Source: Polaribacter sp.
GTDB taxonomy: Bacteria; Bacteroidota; Bacteroidia; Flavobacteriales; Flavobacteriaceae
Length of the DNA stretch: 46,575 nucleotides
Reading direction: 5' to 3'
Assembly (NCBI GenBank): GCA_020631275.1
Contig: JAHDHO010000002.1
Span: 1-46,575, forward strand
Shown here: one piece after another, positions 24,308 to 35,800 of the stretch
Numbering within the stretch: the first letter of the stretch is position 1
Layout of the letters: each line of letters begins with the position of its first letter
The notes under the pieces: generated by a model
Seen by the model: the letters and a program-made list of their open reading frames with translations, nothing else
Databases searched by the model: none
What the model was told of the DNA's origin: nothing
Translations under genes and position numbers: made by a program

Positions 24308-25963
24308 TTAAAAAATTAAGTACGTACTTAATACTAAAATGGTAATTGCTAATCCAATAATTTTAGCATATTTCCAAGGCGTAACATCTATTTCTTCTGT
24401 TACTTTTGGTTTGTAAATGTTTTTATTTGGATATAATTTCCCCATAACTAACATAAATCCAACATTAAGAACAAATAGAATTCCCATAATATGTAAAAAA
24501 TGTGGATATGCTTTTGCCTTTATAATACCTAATTCTTTCACATTTGTGATACCATTTATTGCGGCTTCTGATAAAGCAGCTTCAATAAAATAAGGGCTTA
24601 ACACAAATTGACTAACCAAATACAATAACACACCTATAGTAAGCACCAATTTTGCTGCTAAAGCTGGTACATTTTTAGTAGCCATACCAACAGCTACAAC
24701 TGCTAAAATTGGCACACTTAAACTACCTAAAGATTCTTGTATGTAAGAAAACAAACCATCTGGAGCATTTGCTATAAAAGGAGCAATACTCATTGAGATA
24801 ATTGCTAATAAGATTCCAAATAATTTACCTGCTTTTACCATTTTTAGTTCAGAAGCATTTTTATTGAAATATTGACGATATAAATCGATACCAAACAATG
24901 TAGAACTACTATTTAATAAGCTATTGAATGAACTTAAAACTGCACCAAATAAAACCGCTGCAAAGAAACCTAAAAATGCTCCTGGTAAAACCTTTTTTAC
25001 CAAAGCAGGATATGCTTGATCTGGATTTACTAAATCGTTTCCAAAAATATGCCACGCAATTACACCTGGTAGCACTACAATAATGGGAATTAAAAACTTT
25101 ACAAATCCAGCTAAAATCATCCCTTTTTGACCATCTGCTAAACTTTTTGCACCAAAAACACGTTGTAAGATTGATTGATTTGTACCCCAATAATACATTT
25201 GAGCAATCATCATTCCTGTAAAAATAGTACTAAAAGGTATAAACGAATCTATTTCTCCTTTTGCATTAAATTTTTCTGGGTTTTCTGTCCATAATTCATT
25301 CAATCCATCAGAAACACTACCATCTCCAATAAGCATTAAACCAAAAACAGGAATTAAAAGCCCACCAATTAACAATCCAATAGCATTTACCAAATCTGAA
25401 ACCGCTACAGCCTTTAAGCCACCAAAAATGGCATAAATAGAACCAATAACACCAATAGATAAAACACAAATCCAAATAACACCAGATTGAGACATACCTA
25501 AAGTTTCAGGCAAGTCAAACATTGTACTAAACGCTAAAGAACCCGAATATAAAATGGTTGGTAATAATACAGCACCAAAAGCCACTAAAAATAAAATAGA
25601 TAAAATAGATTTTGTTTGTGCATCAAAACGTTCGTGTACAAATTGAGGTATTGTTGTGATACCTGAACGCATATATTTTGGCAACAAATATATTGCTGTT
25701 ACAATCATAGAAATGGCAGCCAATGTTTCCCAAGCCATTACTAAAATTCCTTGCGCAAAAGACTGTCCGTTTAAACCAACAATTTGTTCTGCAGAAAGGT
25801 TTGTTAATAATAAAGAGCCTGCAATAGTAATTGCACCTAAACTTCTACCTCCTAAATAATAACCATCTGCAGATTTTTCATCTGTTTTGCGTGTTGCATA
25901 CCAAGCAATAAATGCTACTAATAATGTAAAGCCTAAAAATGATATTATAGAAAGTATGTCCAT
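24308..25963 (-). CDS. Sodium/solute symporter (SSS family, vSGLT-like)
   Basis: A 551-residue inner-membrane transporter of the SSS/SLC5 family with about 14 hydrophobic segments, normal length. The motif LSAEQIVGLNGQSFAQG near residue 60 and the sugar-type stretch LGFFAAVLFGAVLSSFNSLLNS (shortened here: FGAVLSSFNS) resemble vSGLT, which carries galactose with sodium. Solute specificity cannot be fixed from sequence. It starts one base after the alpha-galactosidase stop and lies 21 bases before the glycerol kinase fusion. It is therefore the natural candidate for taking up the galactoside or its product across the inner membrane. Confidence 0.92.
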   Translation of the reverse strand: MDILSIISFLGFTLLVAFIAWYATRKTDEKSADGYYLGGRSLGAITIAGSLLLTNLSAEQIVGLNGQSFAQGILVMAWETLAAISMIVTAIYLLPKYMRSGITTIPQFVHERFDAQTKSILSILFLVAFGAVLLPTILYSGSLAFSTMFDLPETLGMSQSGVIWICVLSIGVIGSIYAIFGGLKAVAVSDLVNAIGLLIGGLLIPVFGLMLIGDGSVSDGLNELWTENPEKFNAKGEIDSFIPFSTIFTGMMIAQMYYWGTNQSILQRVFGAKSLADGQKGMILAGFVKFLIPIIVVLPGVIAWHIFGNDLVNPDQAYPALVKKVLPGAFLGFFAAVLFGAVLSSFNSLLNSSSTLFGIDLYRQYFNKNASELKMVKAGKLFGILLAIISMSIAPFIANAPDGLFSYIQESLGSLSVPILAVVAVGMATKNVPALAAKLVLTIGVLLYLVSQFVLSPYFIEAALSEAAINGITNVKELGIIKAKAYPHFLHIMGILFVLNVGFMLVMGKLYPNKNIYKPKVTEEIDVTPWKYAKIIGLAITILVLSTYLIF

Positions 25964-25964
25964 C

Positions 25965-27737
25965 TTATTTATTGTTTTTTGTTAGTTGAATAATTCCGCA
26001 AGCAGGAACTGTAATACTTAAAATTCCTTTATGAAGTTTAAATATTTCTTTTCTTACAATTTCTCCTTCACAATTAAAAATTACTCCTGTAAATTCACCC
26101 AAGTCAATTTTAGAATTTAGAATAATTGCATCTGTTAATTTTGCATTTAAAATGTCTAATTCCTCTACTTTTTCATTTATTTCTGAAACATAATTATCAT
26201 AAACTCCAACAATCATTTTGTTAGCATTTACAATTTGTTTTTGAGGATAATTTGCCAAAGGGTTAAAAGGTGTAAAGATTCCTTCTGTTAATAACACCTT
26301 ATTTTCATTCCAATAATTGGTATAAAATTGAATCATTGTTAAATGATTTTTTGGTGCTTCTTTTAACAAAATTGATATTTGTGGCACGCCAAACAACGTA
26401 TTTACCATTTGTAATGCTGCAACTTCTACAGCCTCGTCTTTGTGCCAAGTAATCATATCTGAATGCACAGCTGTATTACCTGCTAACATTTTAATATCTG
26501 CAATTCTAATTCTATTCATTGTAGCATCTCCAGGACAATCAAAAGCACGAAACATATTACCATATTTACGCATTGCTGGCCCTACATATTTTTGCCTAAA
26601 CTCAATAAAAACATTAGGTTTAATTGCTTTTAATGTGGTAATTACATCTGTTAACAATCTATCTACAGCATCGTTAATGGAATAAAAATCCATTTCATCA
26701 TTTTTGGGTTTTGTTTCTGGATACCATTTAAAATCATCAATAAAATCGAGTTTAAATCCGTCTAAATTCCAATCTACTAAAGCCGATTTGTAAATATTGA
26801 TTAAATACGCTCTAACATCTGGATATCTTGGGTCAAAAACGGGTGCCCATCTATGTGTTTTTGTTAAGAATTTCCCTTCAAAACGTTTGTAAGCTTCAGA
26901 TTTTTCTCCACAAAAAGGTACAGAGTACCAAAAACCAACTTTCATTCCTATTTTATGAATCTTGGCAACAAATTCTTTAGTTTTAGACAATCTTTCTGGT
27001 AACCAATCTCCTGTAAAATCATAACCTCTATTGTCATCATTAGTCTGCCAACCATCATCAATAATAATTGCTTTATACCCCAAATCGTAAGCCAGTTTGC
27101 ATTCTTCTTCCAAAACATCTTCATCTAAATTTTGATGAAAATTGTACCAAGTTGAATACAGAGGAACTAAAGCACTTTCGGGAACAGATGTTGGCTGTAA
27201 ATTATCAAAAGTTTCCCACCATTTAGAAACATCTTTGATGGTTTCTGAAAAATGAATATTTCTTGAATCTATTCTTAATTGAATATTAAATTTTTTAATA
27301 GGATAATTGGTCTCTGTAAAAAGGTTAATAAAGCAATAAAAATAATCGTCTTCTTCTCTATACCTTGCGTTTAATTCTAATTTATTAATGGCATTAGAAC
27401 ACGCAAAGGTTAAGCTATTACTATCATCGTGACCAAAAAGATTAATAATTGGCGCATCAATAGAAACACGAGATTCCATATGATCTAATTCCCAATCTGC
27501 TTGGATTCTCTTCGCAAAATCTGTTGTTGGTTTCCAAACACCTTTTACATTATGCGCAGGAATTTTCCATTGTATGGTAGTAGGTTTAGGAACTTCTGCT
27601 TGTTTTCCTTCAATATTAATATCACAAATAATGATATTATTTTCATTTGATACTACTTTTAATGTTGATGAGAAATTAGTTGAACCTCCCAAAATTTGAA
27701 TAGCCTTTTCCGAAATTGTATAATTTTCTTTAATCAT
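25965..27737 (-). CDS. GH36-type alpha-galactosidase, cytoplasmic
   Basis: A 590-residue retaining glycosidase of clan GH-D that removes terminal alpha-galactose. The N-terminal part (about 1-185) is a beta-sandwich domain and the middle (about 190-480) the catalytic barrel. It has the substrate-binding IIIDDGWQ (227-231), the presumed nucleophile in GFKLDF (Asp331), and the presumed acid/base Asp in FRAFDCPGD (Asp400 or Asp404). The 69-residue spacing between these aspartates is normal for GH36. There is no signal peptide, so it should act in the cytoplasm on an imported small galactoside. The gene starts one base after the VCBS gene and is followed at one base by the symporter gene. Alpha-N-acetylgalactosaminidase or another alpha-glycosidase is possible. 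Confidence 0.85.
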   Translation of the reverse strand: MIKENYTISEKAIQILGGSTNFSSTLKVVSNENNIIICDINIEGKQAEVPKPTTIQWKIPAHNVKGVWKPTTDFAKRIQADWELDHMESRVSIDAPIINLFGHDDSNSLTFACSNAINKLELNARYREEDDYFYCFINLFTETNYPIKKFNIQLRIDSRNIHFSETIKDVSKWWETFDNLQPTSVPESALVPLYSTWYNFHQNLDEDVLEEECKLAYDLGYKAIIIDDGWQTNDDNRGYDFTGDWLPERLSKTKEFVAKIHKIGMKVGFWYSVPFCGEKSEAYKRFEGKFLTKTHRWAPVFDPRYPDVRAYLINIYKSALVDWNLDGFKLDFIDDFKWYPETKPKNDEMDFYSINDAVDRLLTDVITTLKAIKPNVFIEFRQKYVGPAMRKYGNMFRAFDCPGDATMNRIRIADIKMLAGNTAVHSDMITWHKDEAVEVAALQMVNTLFGVPQISILLKEAPKNHLTMIQFYTNYWNENKVLLTEGIFTPFNPLANYPQKQIVNANKMIVGVYDNYVSEINEKVEELDILNAKLTDAIILNSKIDLGEFTGVIFNCEGEIVRKEIFKLHKGILSITVPACGIIQLTKNNK

Positions 27738-27738
27738 T

Positions 27739-30700
27739 CTATTTTTCTAAATTGATTTTAAACGTTTTAGCTTTATTACTGTTTTGCGTTACAACAATAA
27801 TGATTTCATCATTTATTGTATTTAATTTTACAATATGATGAGATTGTTCAGGAACATAAAATCCTGATTCGTTGGATTTTTTCGCAATAAATCCTGTTTT
27901 ACTTCCTTCTAAAAACACGCCTGTTAATGCATCTGAAAAACCATAATTGATTTCAGAGTTTTTATCATTCCCTACTAATAAGGCATCTAAATACCCATCT
28001 TTATTAAAGTCTTCAACTAAAATAGTATTAATAGGTGCAGTTTGGCAAATTTCTGGCAACTTGCTTATTTTAAATGAATTATCACCTAAATTTTCTATAT
28101 AAGAGCTTGAAAAAGTCGTTGCTTTTAAAGTCTCCTTATCAAGATTTTTAATGTTTAGGAGTTCTTTAAAAGTTGTATTAGAAAAATCTTGATAACTAAT
28201 ATATGTAACCTTTAATTTTACAAGTTGCTTCATAACATCATCTCTGGTATGAACTGGCAAAATATCTGAACTTCTTAATGGATCCTTAAAATATTGCCCC
28301 ATAATTGGATCTATACTTCCATTTGAATCGAAATCTTTTTTATAAATATAAACTGGTTTGTCTTTTTGAGGAAGAACAAAACTGTTTTCTCCTTGATTTC
28401 CTGCTATAAAATCGATGTCCCCATCATTGTCAAAATCTCCTGCTTTTACAGTATTCCACCAACCAGAAGTCTCCATAATTTCATCAGAATTATTCATCCA
28501 TTTTGTTGATGATTTTTCTAATGTTCCTTTATTATTGATAAAAATTGTTATTGCCATCCAATCTCCAACCACCACTAAATCTTGCCAACCATCATTATTT
28601 ACATCGCTCCAAACAGCATCTGTAATCATTCCAAGATTTTGCAAATCTTCATTATTTACATCAGTAAAAACACCTTTATTATTTACTAAAAGTTGACTTT
28701 TGGGTGTTAATGGATAGCTGCCTTTTATCATTCTAGTTCCAACAAAAAAGTCTACATCACCATCTTTATCAAAATCGAAAGGTTTTACACAAGAGCTAAC
28801 TTCTAAATTGTTTGGTAACGTATTTTCTTGTTTAGAAAAATTACCTTTTCCATTATTTATGTAGATTCTATCTTGTAAAAATTTAGATTTTTTTGAAAAT
28901 TCAGAACCTCCACTTGCCACATATAAATCTAAATCTTTATCGTTATCAACATCAACAAAAACAGCATTTGTGTCTTCAAATTCTTTATCTAATTCTTGCT
29001 GAATTTCAAAAACACCCTTTTTGTTTTGTCTCCAAATTGTTGATGCTTGTCCTTTGCTTCCTCCTATAAATAATTCATCACCTGTATTATTATCTATGTT
29101 TGCAGCAGTAATACAAGGACCTAATTTAGAAAACTGACGCATTAATAAATGTTGAGAAACAAAATCATGCCCTTGGTTTTCTTTATGTTCAAAAGACAAA
29201 AATTCTTCTTTTACATTAAAAAGATAATCTTTCTTTTTCTCTTTTTTATATTGATGTTTTGCTGAGGAAATGGCAACTTTTATAGTTGAACCTCTTTTGA
29301 TTTTATACAGTTTAGAAACCATTTTATTAGGCCAAATAACTTGCAGAGAATCTACCAAACTATCTTTTAAACCAAAGTGGACTGTAGCTTCTACAGAAGA
29401 CAAATAACCTCTTGTTTTAGATTGATAATGTTGTTGTATTTTGTTATTAGACCAAATGGTAACTTTTGCACCAATTGCTTCTTTGTTTTTTATGCTTCCT
29501 TCTAATTGAACTCTTAAATATTTCTTTTTAGGTGCATTCTCTGTTGTATTGTTTTTGATTAAAAAAGCTTCTTGATTTATATTGTTTACAACAAGATCTA
29601 AATCTCCATCATTATCTAAATCTGCATAAGCAGCTCCATTAGACAACGATTTTTTCTCATTAATCCAATTTGTGCTAACATCTTTAAATTTTAAGCTGGT
29701 ATTATTTTCATAAAAATAATTAGGAATAGACACACTTGGTGCTTTTTCTATCAACTTAAATAATTTTTTATTTTTGGCTTCTTCTGTACCAAATAATGTA
29801 CTTTGATTAGAATAATTAATAAAATCTAAATCAGTAATATCTTTTACATATCCGTTTGTGATATACATATCTTTATCTCCATCATTATCAAAATCTGCCA
29901 AAATTGGCGCCCAACTCCAATCTGTTGAAGAAATGCCAGAGAAGTTTGCTATTTCACTTGATTTTAAAATTGAATCATTTACAAATCCATTATGAAGTTG
30001 TAACGTGTTGTGCATAAATTGTGGCGTATAATTGTTTGTTTTTGATATTAAATATTTATCAAAATTCATAGAACCCAACATACTTTTTTGCCTTTTATAA
30101 CTTTGTGGCAACATATCTACCACCATAACATCTGGCAAAGCATCATTATTAACATCTGCAATATCTACACCCATTGCATTGTATGTAAGGTGATTAAAAA
30201 ATTTCTTATTCGATTCTTTGAAACCTAAATGTTTATTTGTTTTAACATCTAAACCTTTATTTATATAGAGTAGATCTTCAGTAATAAAATCATTAGAAAT
30301 ATAAATATCTGGTAAATTGTCATTATTAAAATCTTGTACATTTACTCCTAAAGAAAAACCTTTGTAAGTAATACCCAAAGAATCAGAAACATTTGTGAAA
30401 ACAGGATGATTTATACCTTCTTTAGTATCGTTTCTTAACAAATAATCTGATAAATTTTTAGGCATATAGTGTTTTGGAACAGGAGAGTTTTTGTCAAATT
30501 TCACATTTCCATTATGCGCTATAAAGACATCTAAATCTCCATCTGAATCGTAATCTAAAAAAACTGCTTGCTGACTATAATTCGAATCATTTAAGTTGTA
30601 CTCTGCAGCTTGCTCTTTAAAAGTAGGAATTCCGTTTTGATTTAATTTTTGATTTATAAATAATAAGTTTTCACAATTATTTTTACAATTTAAACCTGCT

Positions 30701-31092
30701 ACACTTAAATAAATATCATCCCAACCATCTGCATTTATATCTACAATAGATATTCCTGTAACCCAAGAATCAGTAATAAAACCAGCTTCTTCAGAAACAT
30801 CTTTAAATTTTAAATCTTTTTGATTTAAGTATACTTTTGATGATACTTGGTTTCCTGTAAAAACAAAATCAGAAAAACCATCGTTGTTAAAATCTCCAAT
30901 CCCTACACCTCCACCATTATATACATATTGGAAATTAACTACGTTTATAGTATCATTTTCAGTAATTGTATTTTTAAAATTGATATTGCTTTTGGAAGAA
31001 TCTACGTATGTAAAAACTGTCTTTTTGCTGTTATAGGAACATCCTAAAAAAAATAGTACAGTAAAATAAATGAGAATTTTATTACGCTCCAA
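27739..31092 (-). CDS. VCBS/FG-GAP repeat lipoprotein with ASPIC/UnbV domain
   Basis: A large 1117-residue surface lipoprotein (lipobox FLGCSYN, Cys at about 18). It has many calcium-loop FG-GAP/VCBS units such as DFNNDGFSDFVF, DYDSDGDLDVF and DFDNDGDIDFIAG, arranged in two propeller-like blocks. Between them lies an ASPIC/UnbV domain (GAKVTIWSNNKIQQHYQS ... VHFGLKDS). Such proteins commonly accompany SusC/SusD pairs and are thought to bind ligands or partners at the surface; no enzyme activity is known. The start is TTG at 31092: no in-frame ATG precedes the signal peptide, and a terminator-like hairpin lies just upstream. It ends one base before the alpha-galactosidase gene. Confidence 0.87.
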   Translation of the reverse strand: MERNKILIYFTVLFFLGCSYNSKKTVFTYVDSSKSNINFKNTITENDTINVVNFQYVYNGGGVGIGDFNNDGFSDFVFTGNQVSSKVYLNQKDLKFKDVSEEAGFITDSWVTGISIVDINADGWDDIYLSVAGLNCKNNCENLLFINQKLNQNGIPTFKEQAAEYNLNDSNYSQQAVFLDYDSDGDLDVFIAHNGNVKFDKNSPVPKHYMPKNLSDYLLRNDTKEGINHPVFTNVSDSLGITYKGFSLGVNVQDFNNDNLPDIYISNDFITEDLLYINKGLDVKTNKHLGFKESNKKFFNHLTYNAMGVDIADVNNDALPDVMVVDMLPQSYKRQKSMLGSMNFDKYLISKTNNYTPQFMHNTLQLHNGFVNDSILKSSEIANFSGISSTDWSWAPILADFDNDGDKDMYITNGYVKDITDLDFINYSNQSTLFGTEEAKNKKLFKLIEKAPSVSIPNYFYENNTSLKFKDVSTNWINEKKSLSNGAAYADLDNDGDLDLVVNNINQEAFLIKNNTTENAPKKKYLRVQLEGSIKNKEAIGAKVTIWSNNKIQQHYQSKTRGYLSSVEATVHFGLKDSLVDSLQVIWPNKMVSKLYKIKRGSTIKVAISSAKHQYKKEKKKDYLFNVKEEFLSFEHKENQGHDFVSQHLLMRQFSKLGPCITAANIDNNTGDELFIGGSKGQASTIWRQNKKGVFEIQQELDKEFEDTNAVFVDVDNDKDLDLYVASGGSEFSKKSKFLQDRIYINNGKGNFSKQENTLPNNLEVSSCVKPFDFDKDGDVDFFVGTRMIKGSYPLTPKSQLLVNNKGVFTDVNNEDLQNLGMITDAVWSDVNNDGWQDLVVVGDWMAITIFINNKGTLEKSSTKWMNNSDEIMETSGWWNTVKAGDFDNDGDIDFIAGNQGENSFVLPQKDKPVYIYKKDFDSNGSIDPIMGQYFKDPLRSSDILPVHTRDDVMKQLVKLKVTYISYQDFSNTTFKELLNIKNLDKETLKATTFSSSYIENLGDNSFKISKLPEICQTAPINTILVEDFNKDGYLDALLVGNDKNSEINYGFSDALTGVFLEGSKTGFIAKKSNESGFYVPEQSHHIVKLNTINDEIIIVVTQNSNKAKTFKINLEK

Positions 31093-31113
31093 TATAAATA
31101 TCTTTTTAGTAAA

Positions 31114-31145
31114 TAAAAGTCAAGTTTTTTAAAACTTGACTTTTA
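31114..31145 (-). terminator. Terminator-like hairpin between susD and the VCBS gene
   Basis: TAAAAGTCAAGTTTT / AAAACTTGACTTTTA forms a perfect 15-base stem with a two-base loop, about 57 bases after the susD stop and 22 before the TTG start of the VCBS gene. The stem is AT-rich and ends in only a short T-run, so it may act as a partial terminator or as an mRNA-stabilising 3' end. Either would let SusCD be made in excess over the downstream enzymes. Confidence 0.7.
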
Positions 31146-31201
31146 TCATTCAATTAACCAACTCAAATTTAATAAAGTTTTATTTCTTAAAAAGGAACTT
31201 C

Positions 31202-32782
31202 TTAATTATATCCTTGATTTTGTTTTAAATTTTCATTAGAACCTCTTTCTGATACTGGTATCCAAACTAATTCATGCTTATCTGATTGAAAAACTCCACC
31301 ACTTAAAGATTTAGGGTGATATGTTTGAGAACCATTCGTAACATGTAAAGAAGTTGCTCCCATATAATCATCTGCTAAACCCCAACGAACTAAATCAAAG
31401 AAACGATGTCCTTCTCCTGCCAATTCCATTGCTCTTTCTTCTATAATTGCTTGCCTAACATCTGCTTGAGAAACTGCTGTTGTTATTGCTAAACCAGAAC
31501 CAGGTCTTTGTCTAACCATATTAAGATTTGTAATTGCAGTAGCTGTTTGGTTGTCTTCATTTAAAGCTTCTGCTAACATTAATAAAACATCTGAATATCT
31601 AATTATTCTCCAATTATTACCAACATTTGTTCCTAAAAAATCTACTTCTCCTCTTGAACCTATATCCATTCCTGTATATTTTTTTGAAAATATTGGCTCT
31701 AAACTATTAGCATTAGCTACTTGAATATCATCTACAAAATCTGTCATATAATCAGCTCCTCCATAACCTGTTGCTCCAACATAATTATATGCTAAAGTCT
31801 CATTTCTTCTAAAAGTATCTCCATTATTTTCAAAAAGCTCCTTTAACCAAGGGTTTACAATATGGCTAAAATCTGGTGATTTACTTGGTGGAGCATAATC
31901 TATATGATAATTCCCCATCGTTCCTGTTTGCGGAACATCTGAACCCCAAACAAAATTAGATTGCCCTAAAAACTGTAATTCAAAAACAGATTCAGAATTG
32001 TTTTCATTATTAACGCCAAAATTATCACCAAATTGAGATGCAGGCAATAAACTATATCTACCTACTAAAGTACTTAAAGTTGTATGTGCTTTATTCCATT
32101 CTTTCATAAATAAATAGCTTTTACCTTTTAAGGCCGTTGCTGCTCCAGAAGTTGGTCTACCAGCATTATCTCCAGACCAAGTTGCAGGCAACATAGTTTC
32201 TGCCATTTCTAAATCTGCTATAATTTGAGCCCAAACATCTGCTTGTGCTGCCTGATCTACTAATAGATTATCAAAATCTGGTAAATCTGTAATTAAAGGT
32301 ACATTACCATAAAGATTTAATAAATACCAATAATCGAAAGCTCTCAAAAAATATGCTTGCCCCAATAATGGATTTACATCACCGCTTTCAAATGTATCTG
32401 GTGTGTTAATAATTATGTTATTACACCTTGCAATAGATTTGTATAATTCTTGCCAAGGCTCTGTTGCCCATCTTCCATTTCCTGGTCCACCTTGAAAAGT
32501 AGACATTACTGTATTACCATCATTGGGTATCACGTTAAATTCATCTGAACGTAACATTGCCCCAGTATGCACAATTCTTCCCCAGAAAAAAGTACCTGTT
32601 ATTGGGTGAAATGCTCCATTAACAGCTGCTTCGACTTGTTCTATAGTTGAGCCAAAGTTACCTGTAGAAATTGCGTTATTATTTTTCTGATTTAAAATAT
32701 CTTCCGAACATCCTAATAGAGATATAATAATTACAATTATAGCTAAGCTTATAAATGATTTTGTTTTTATTATTTTTTTCAT
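31202..32782 (-). CDS. SusD/RagB-family outer-membrane lipoprotein
   Basis: A 526-residue substrate-capturing lipoprotein that forms the lid on a SusC transporter. It has a signal with lipobox LLGCSED (Cys about 25), the SusD TPR-like helices (YLLNLYGNVPLITD, ALKGKSYLFMKEWNKA), and the C-terminal RPGSGLAI / ERAMELAGEGHRFFDLVRWG block typical of the family. It lies 18 bases after the SusC gene. The glycan or small ligand bound cannot be derived from sequence; the downstream alpha-galactosidase suggests a galactoside. Confidence 0.95.
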   Translation of the reverse strand: MKKIIKTKSFISLAIIVIIISLLGCSEDILNQKNNNAISTGNFGSTIEQVEAAVNGAFHPITGTFFWGRIVHTGAMLRSDEFNVIPNDGNTVMSTFQGGPGNGRWATEPWQELYKSIARCNNIIINTPDTFESGDVNPLLGQAYFLRAFDYWYLLNLYGNVPLITDLPDFDNLLVDQAAQADVWAQIIADLEMAETMLPATWSGDNAGRPTSGAATALKGKSYLFMKEWNKAHTTLSTLVGRYSLLPASQFGDNFGVNNENNSESVFELQFLGQSNFVWGSDVPQTGTMGNYHIDYAPPSKSPDFSHIVNPWLKELFENNGDTFRRNETLAYNYVGATGYGGADYMTDFVDDIQVANANSLEPIFSKKYTGMDIGSRGEVDFLGTNVGNNWRIIRYSDVLLMLAEALNEDNQTATAITNLNMVRQRPGSGLAITTAVSQADVRQAIIEERAMELAGEGHRFFDLVRWGLADDYMGATSLHVTNGSQTYHPKSLSGGVFQSDKHELVWIPVSERGSNENLKQNQGYN

Positions 32783-32800
32783 TTTATTATTTTTTATTTA

Positions 32801-35800
32801 TTAGAAACTTGCCTTTACACCTAAAGTAAATGTGCGTGCATTTGGATATGCTCTTAAATCTAAACCTCTTGATAATAAAGGATTTACTGTATTTCTTACT
32901 CCAGGTACTCCTGAATTAATATTAGAACGCCCTCCATTGGCAGATGCTACATCTGGATCGTAACCGCTATAGTTTGTTAAAACAAAAACGTTTTGCACAT
33001 TAAAAGAAATTCTTAATTCTTTAATCCATTCTAAATTAGATTTGTCTTTCGTATCGAAATTATAACCAACTTCTAAGTTTTTTAACCTAAAATAAGATCC
33101 ATCTTCTACAAAGAAAGATGAAGGAGCTCTATTTCCATCAGGATCACCCACTAAAGCCACAGGTATATTGGTATCTGTATTTGTTGGTGTCCAAGCATTT
33201 AAAACTTCTGTTAATTTACCACCATCTTGCCACAAAATATTATAGTAACGACCTACATTATAGATTTCGTTTCCTTGCACTCCATTAAATGCAAGAGAAA
33301 AATCAAATTTCTTGTAATTTGCATTAAAATTAATACCGTATGTAAAATCTGGAGTTGGATCACCTATTTGAGTAATATCATTTTCATCTACTACTCCATT
33401 TCCATCTGTATCTACTCTTACAAAATTACCTGTTGCAGGATTTACTTTGTCCTCTACAACCCAACCATAAAAGGCGCCAACTGGTGCATTTGCTCTTGTT
33501 TCATTAACAACTCTTAAATCTTCATCTATACCAGGACCTTGTATTTTTGCTGGTATATCTTTTGCTTCATTTTTTAGATTAAATGATACGTTAGTAGCAA
33601 CTGTATATGTAAAATCACCTTCAGATTTATTATAACTTACATCAAACTCAAAACCATTGTTTACTAAAGACCCTGCATTTCTAATAACTGCCTGACTTAC
33701 ACCTGCAGTAGAAGGAACGTTAATTGGTACTATAGCATCTTCTACATTTTTAGTATAATAATCTGCCGTAATTTTCACTTTGCTGTCAAATAAAGACATA
33801 TCTAAACCAATATCAAATGTTTTTGTAGTTTCCCAAACTAAATTTTCATCTACTAAAACTGTTTGCGCTAAACCGTTAGATACGTTACCACCAAAACTAG
33901 TTGCAGAACTATTTCCATATACACCTTGTGTTGGATAAACAGCATCTGGGTAAGAACCTAACTCACCATAAGAAGCTCTTAATTTAAAAAAATTAATTGT
34001 CTCAGACTTCCAAAAGTCTTCACTACTTAAATTCCAGGCTCCTGAAAACGCTGGAAAATAACCTACTCTATTAGCTTCTGAAAATCTTGATGAAGCATCT
34101 CTTCTTAGTGTTGCAGAAAATAAATACTTACCATCATATGCATAATTTGCTCTACCAAAATAAGATAATAACACCGCTTTTGTGTTGTTTCCTAATGCTT
34201 GGGTTAAGTTATTTAATTTTTCTGGAACTCTAATTAAATTATCACCTGTATCCTCACCATACAAACCATTGCTTTCTTGTGATTCTGTAAATCTAGTATG
34301 TCCTAAAACTACATTTAATTTATGAATATCATTAAACGTTTTATTATAAGTAATAGTAGGCTCAAATAATAAGTTTATATCGTTTCTATTAAAGTTTGTT
34401 AAGTCATTTAACTCATTAACATTTCTTACAGGATCTATACTATTTCCACTTGCAACTGGGTTAGTCATTAGAAAAGTTGGTGTAAACTGGTAACTATTTC
34501 TTGTTCTATAATCTGCACCAAGGTTAACAGAAGCTGTAAAGTTATCGTTTATTTCGTAGTCCAATTTTAAACTAGTAAATAAGGTTCTTGTAGTCTCTAA
34601 ATTATCTTCTAAAGAAGCAAGACCATATTGGTTTAAACCTCCAGGACCATGAATATCTGTTGTTGGACCAGCGAAACCACCATCGTTATTTGAGTTAGAG
34701 AATGCAATTGTTGGCGCAGTTACAGCATCGAAACCATACCAATTATTGTTTTGCAATTTACCTTCTGCTAAACCTAAGGAGTGTGTAATTTTTAATTTAT
34801 TAAATTGGTGTTGACTATTAAATCTCGCATTTAATCTTCTAAAGCCAGAACCAATTAAAATACCATCTTGATTAAAATAATTTAAAGACGCAAAATAAGA
34901 AGAGTTTTCTCCACCTCCAGAAATACCTACACCATAATCTTCAATTAAACCAGACTTTAAAGATTTTTCTTGCCAATCTGTATTTACGTTATTATAATTT
35001 ACCCTAGTTGCTGAACCTTCATTAACAAAACGTTGATTTAAATAATCTGTATATTGCTGACCATCTATAAAATCTAACTTTTTACTTGGTGTATCAAAAC
35101 CTATTCTAGTTGAAAAATCTATCTGTAAATCTCTATTTTTCTTACCATGATTTGTTTTAATTAGTACTACTCCATTTGCTGCTCTAGAACCATAAATTGC
35201 TGCTGCTGCTGCATCTTTAAGAACTGAGATATCCTCTATATCGTTAGGATTTACATAATCCATATTTGTTACGAATAAGCCATCAATGATATATAAAGGG
35301 TTTGCATTACTTAAAGAATTTACACCACGTATAAACACATTTGGAGACCCTCCTGGTTGACCACCTGGAGCTTCAACCTGTATACCAGACAATCTACCTT
35401 GTAAAGCAGTTGTTGGGTTACTTGCAACTGTATTTACAATATCTTTACCTTTTATTGTAGATATTGCACTTGTTGCCTGTCTTTTGCTTGAAGTACCATA
35501 ACCGACTATTACCACTTCATCTAAAGAAGCAGCATCTTCTAATAATACTACGGTTACCTTTTTTTGATTACTAACGGTTACTTCCAATGTCTTAAAACCT
35601 AAATAGCTAAACACCAAGACATCTCCTTTTGAAATGTTTTTAAAAGTAAAGTTTCCATCAAAATCAGAAGTTACACCTTTAGCTGTCCCTTTAATTGAAA
35701 TGTTTACTCCAGAGAGTGGTTGCTCTCCATCTGTAACAACCCCTGAAACTGAAGTAGTCTGCGCATTGATTACTAAGCCAAGAAGAAAAATGGCTGTAAA

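Noticed and set aside
24921-25190. Minus-strand 89-codon ORF inside the symporter gene
   Set aside because: It is an alternative frame of the SSS gene with an amino acid composition typical of a shadow ORF (rich in K, S, C, F).
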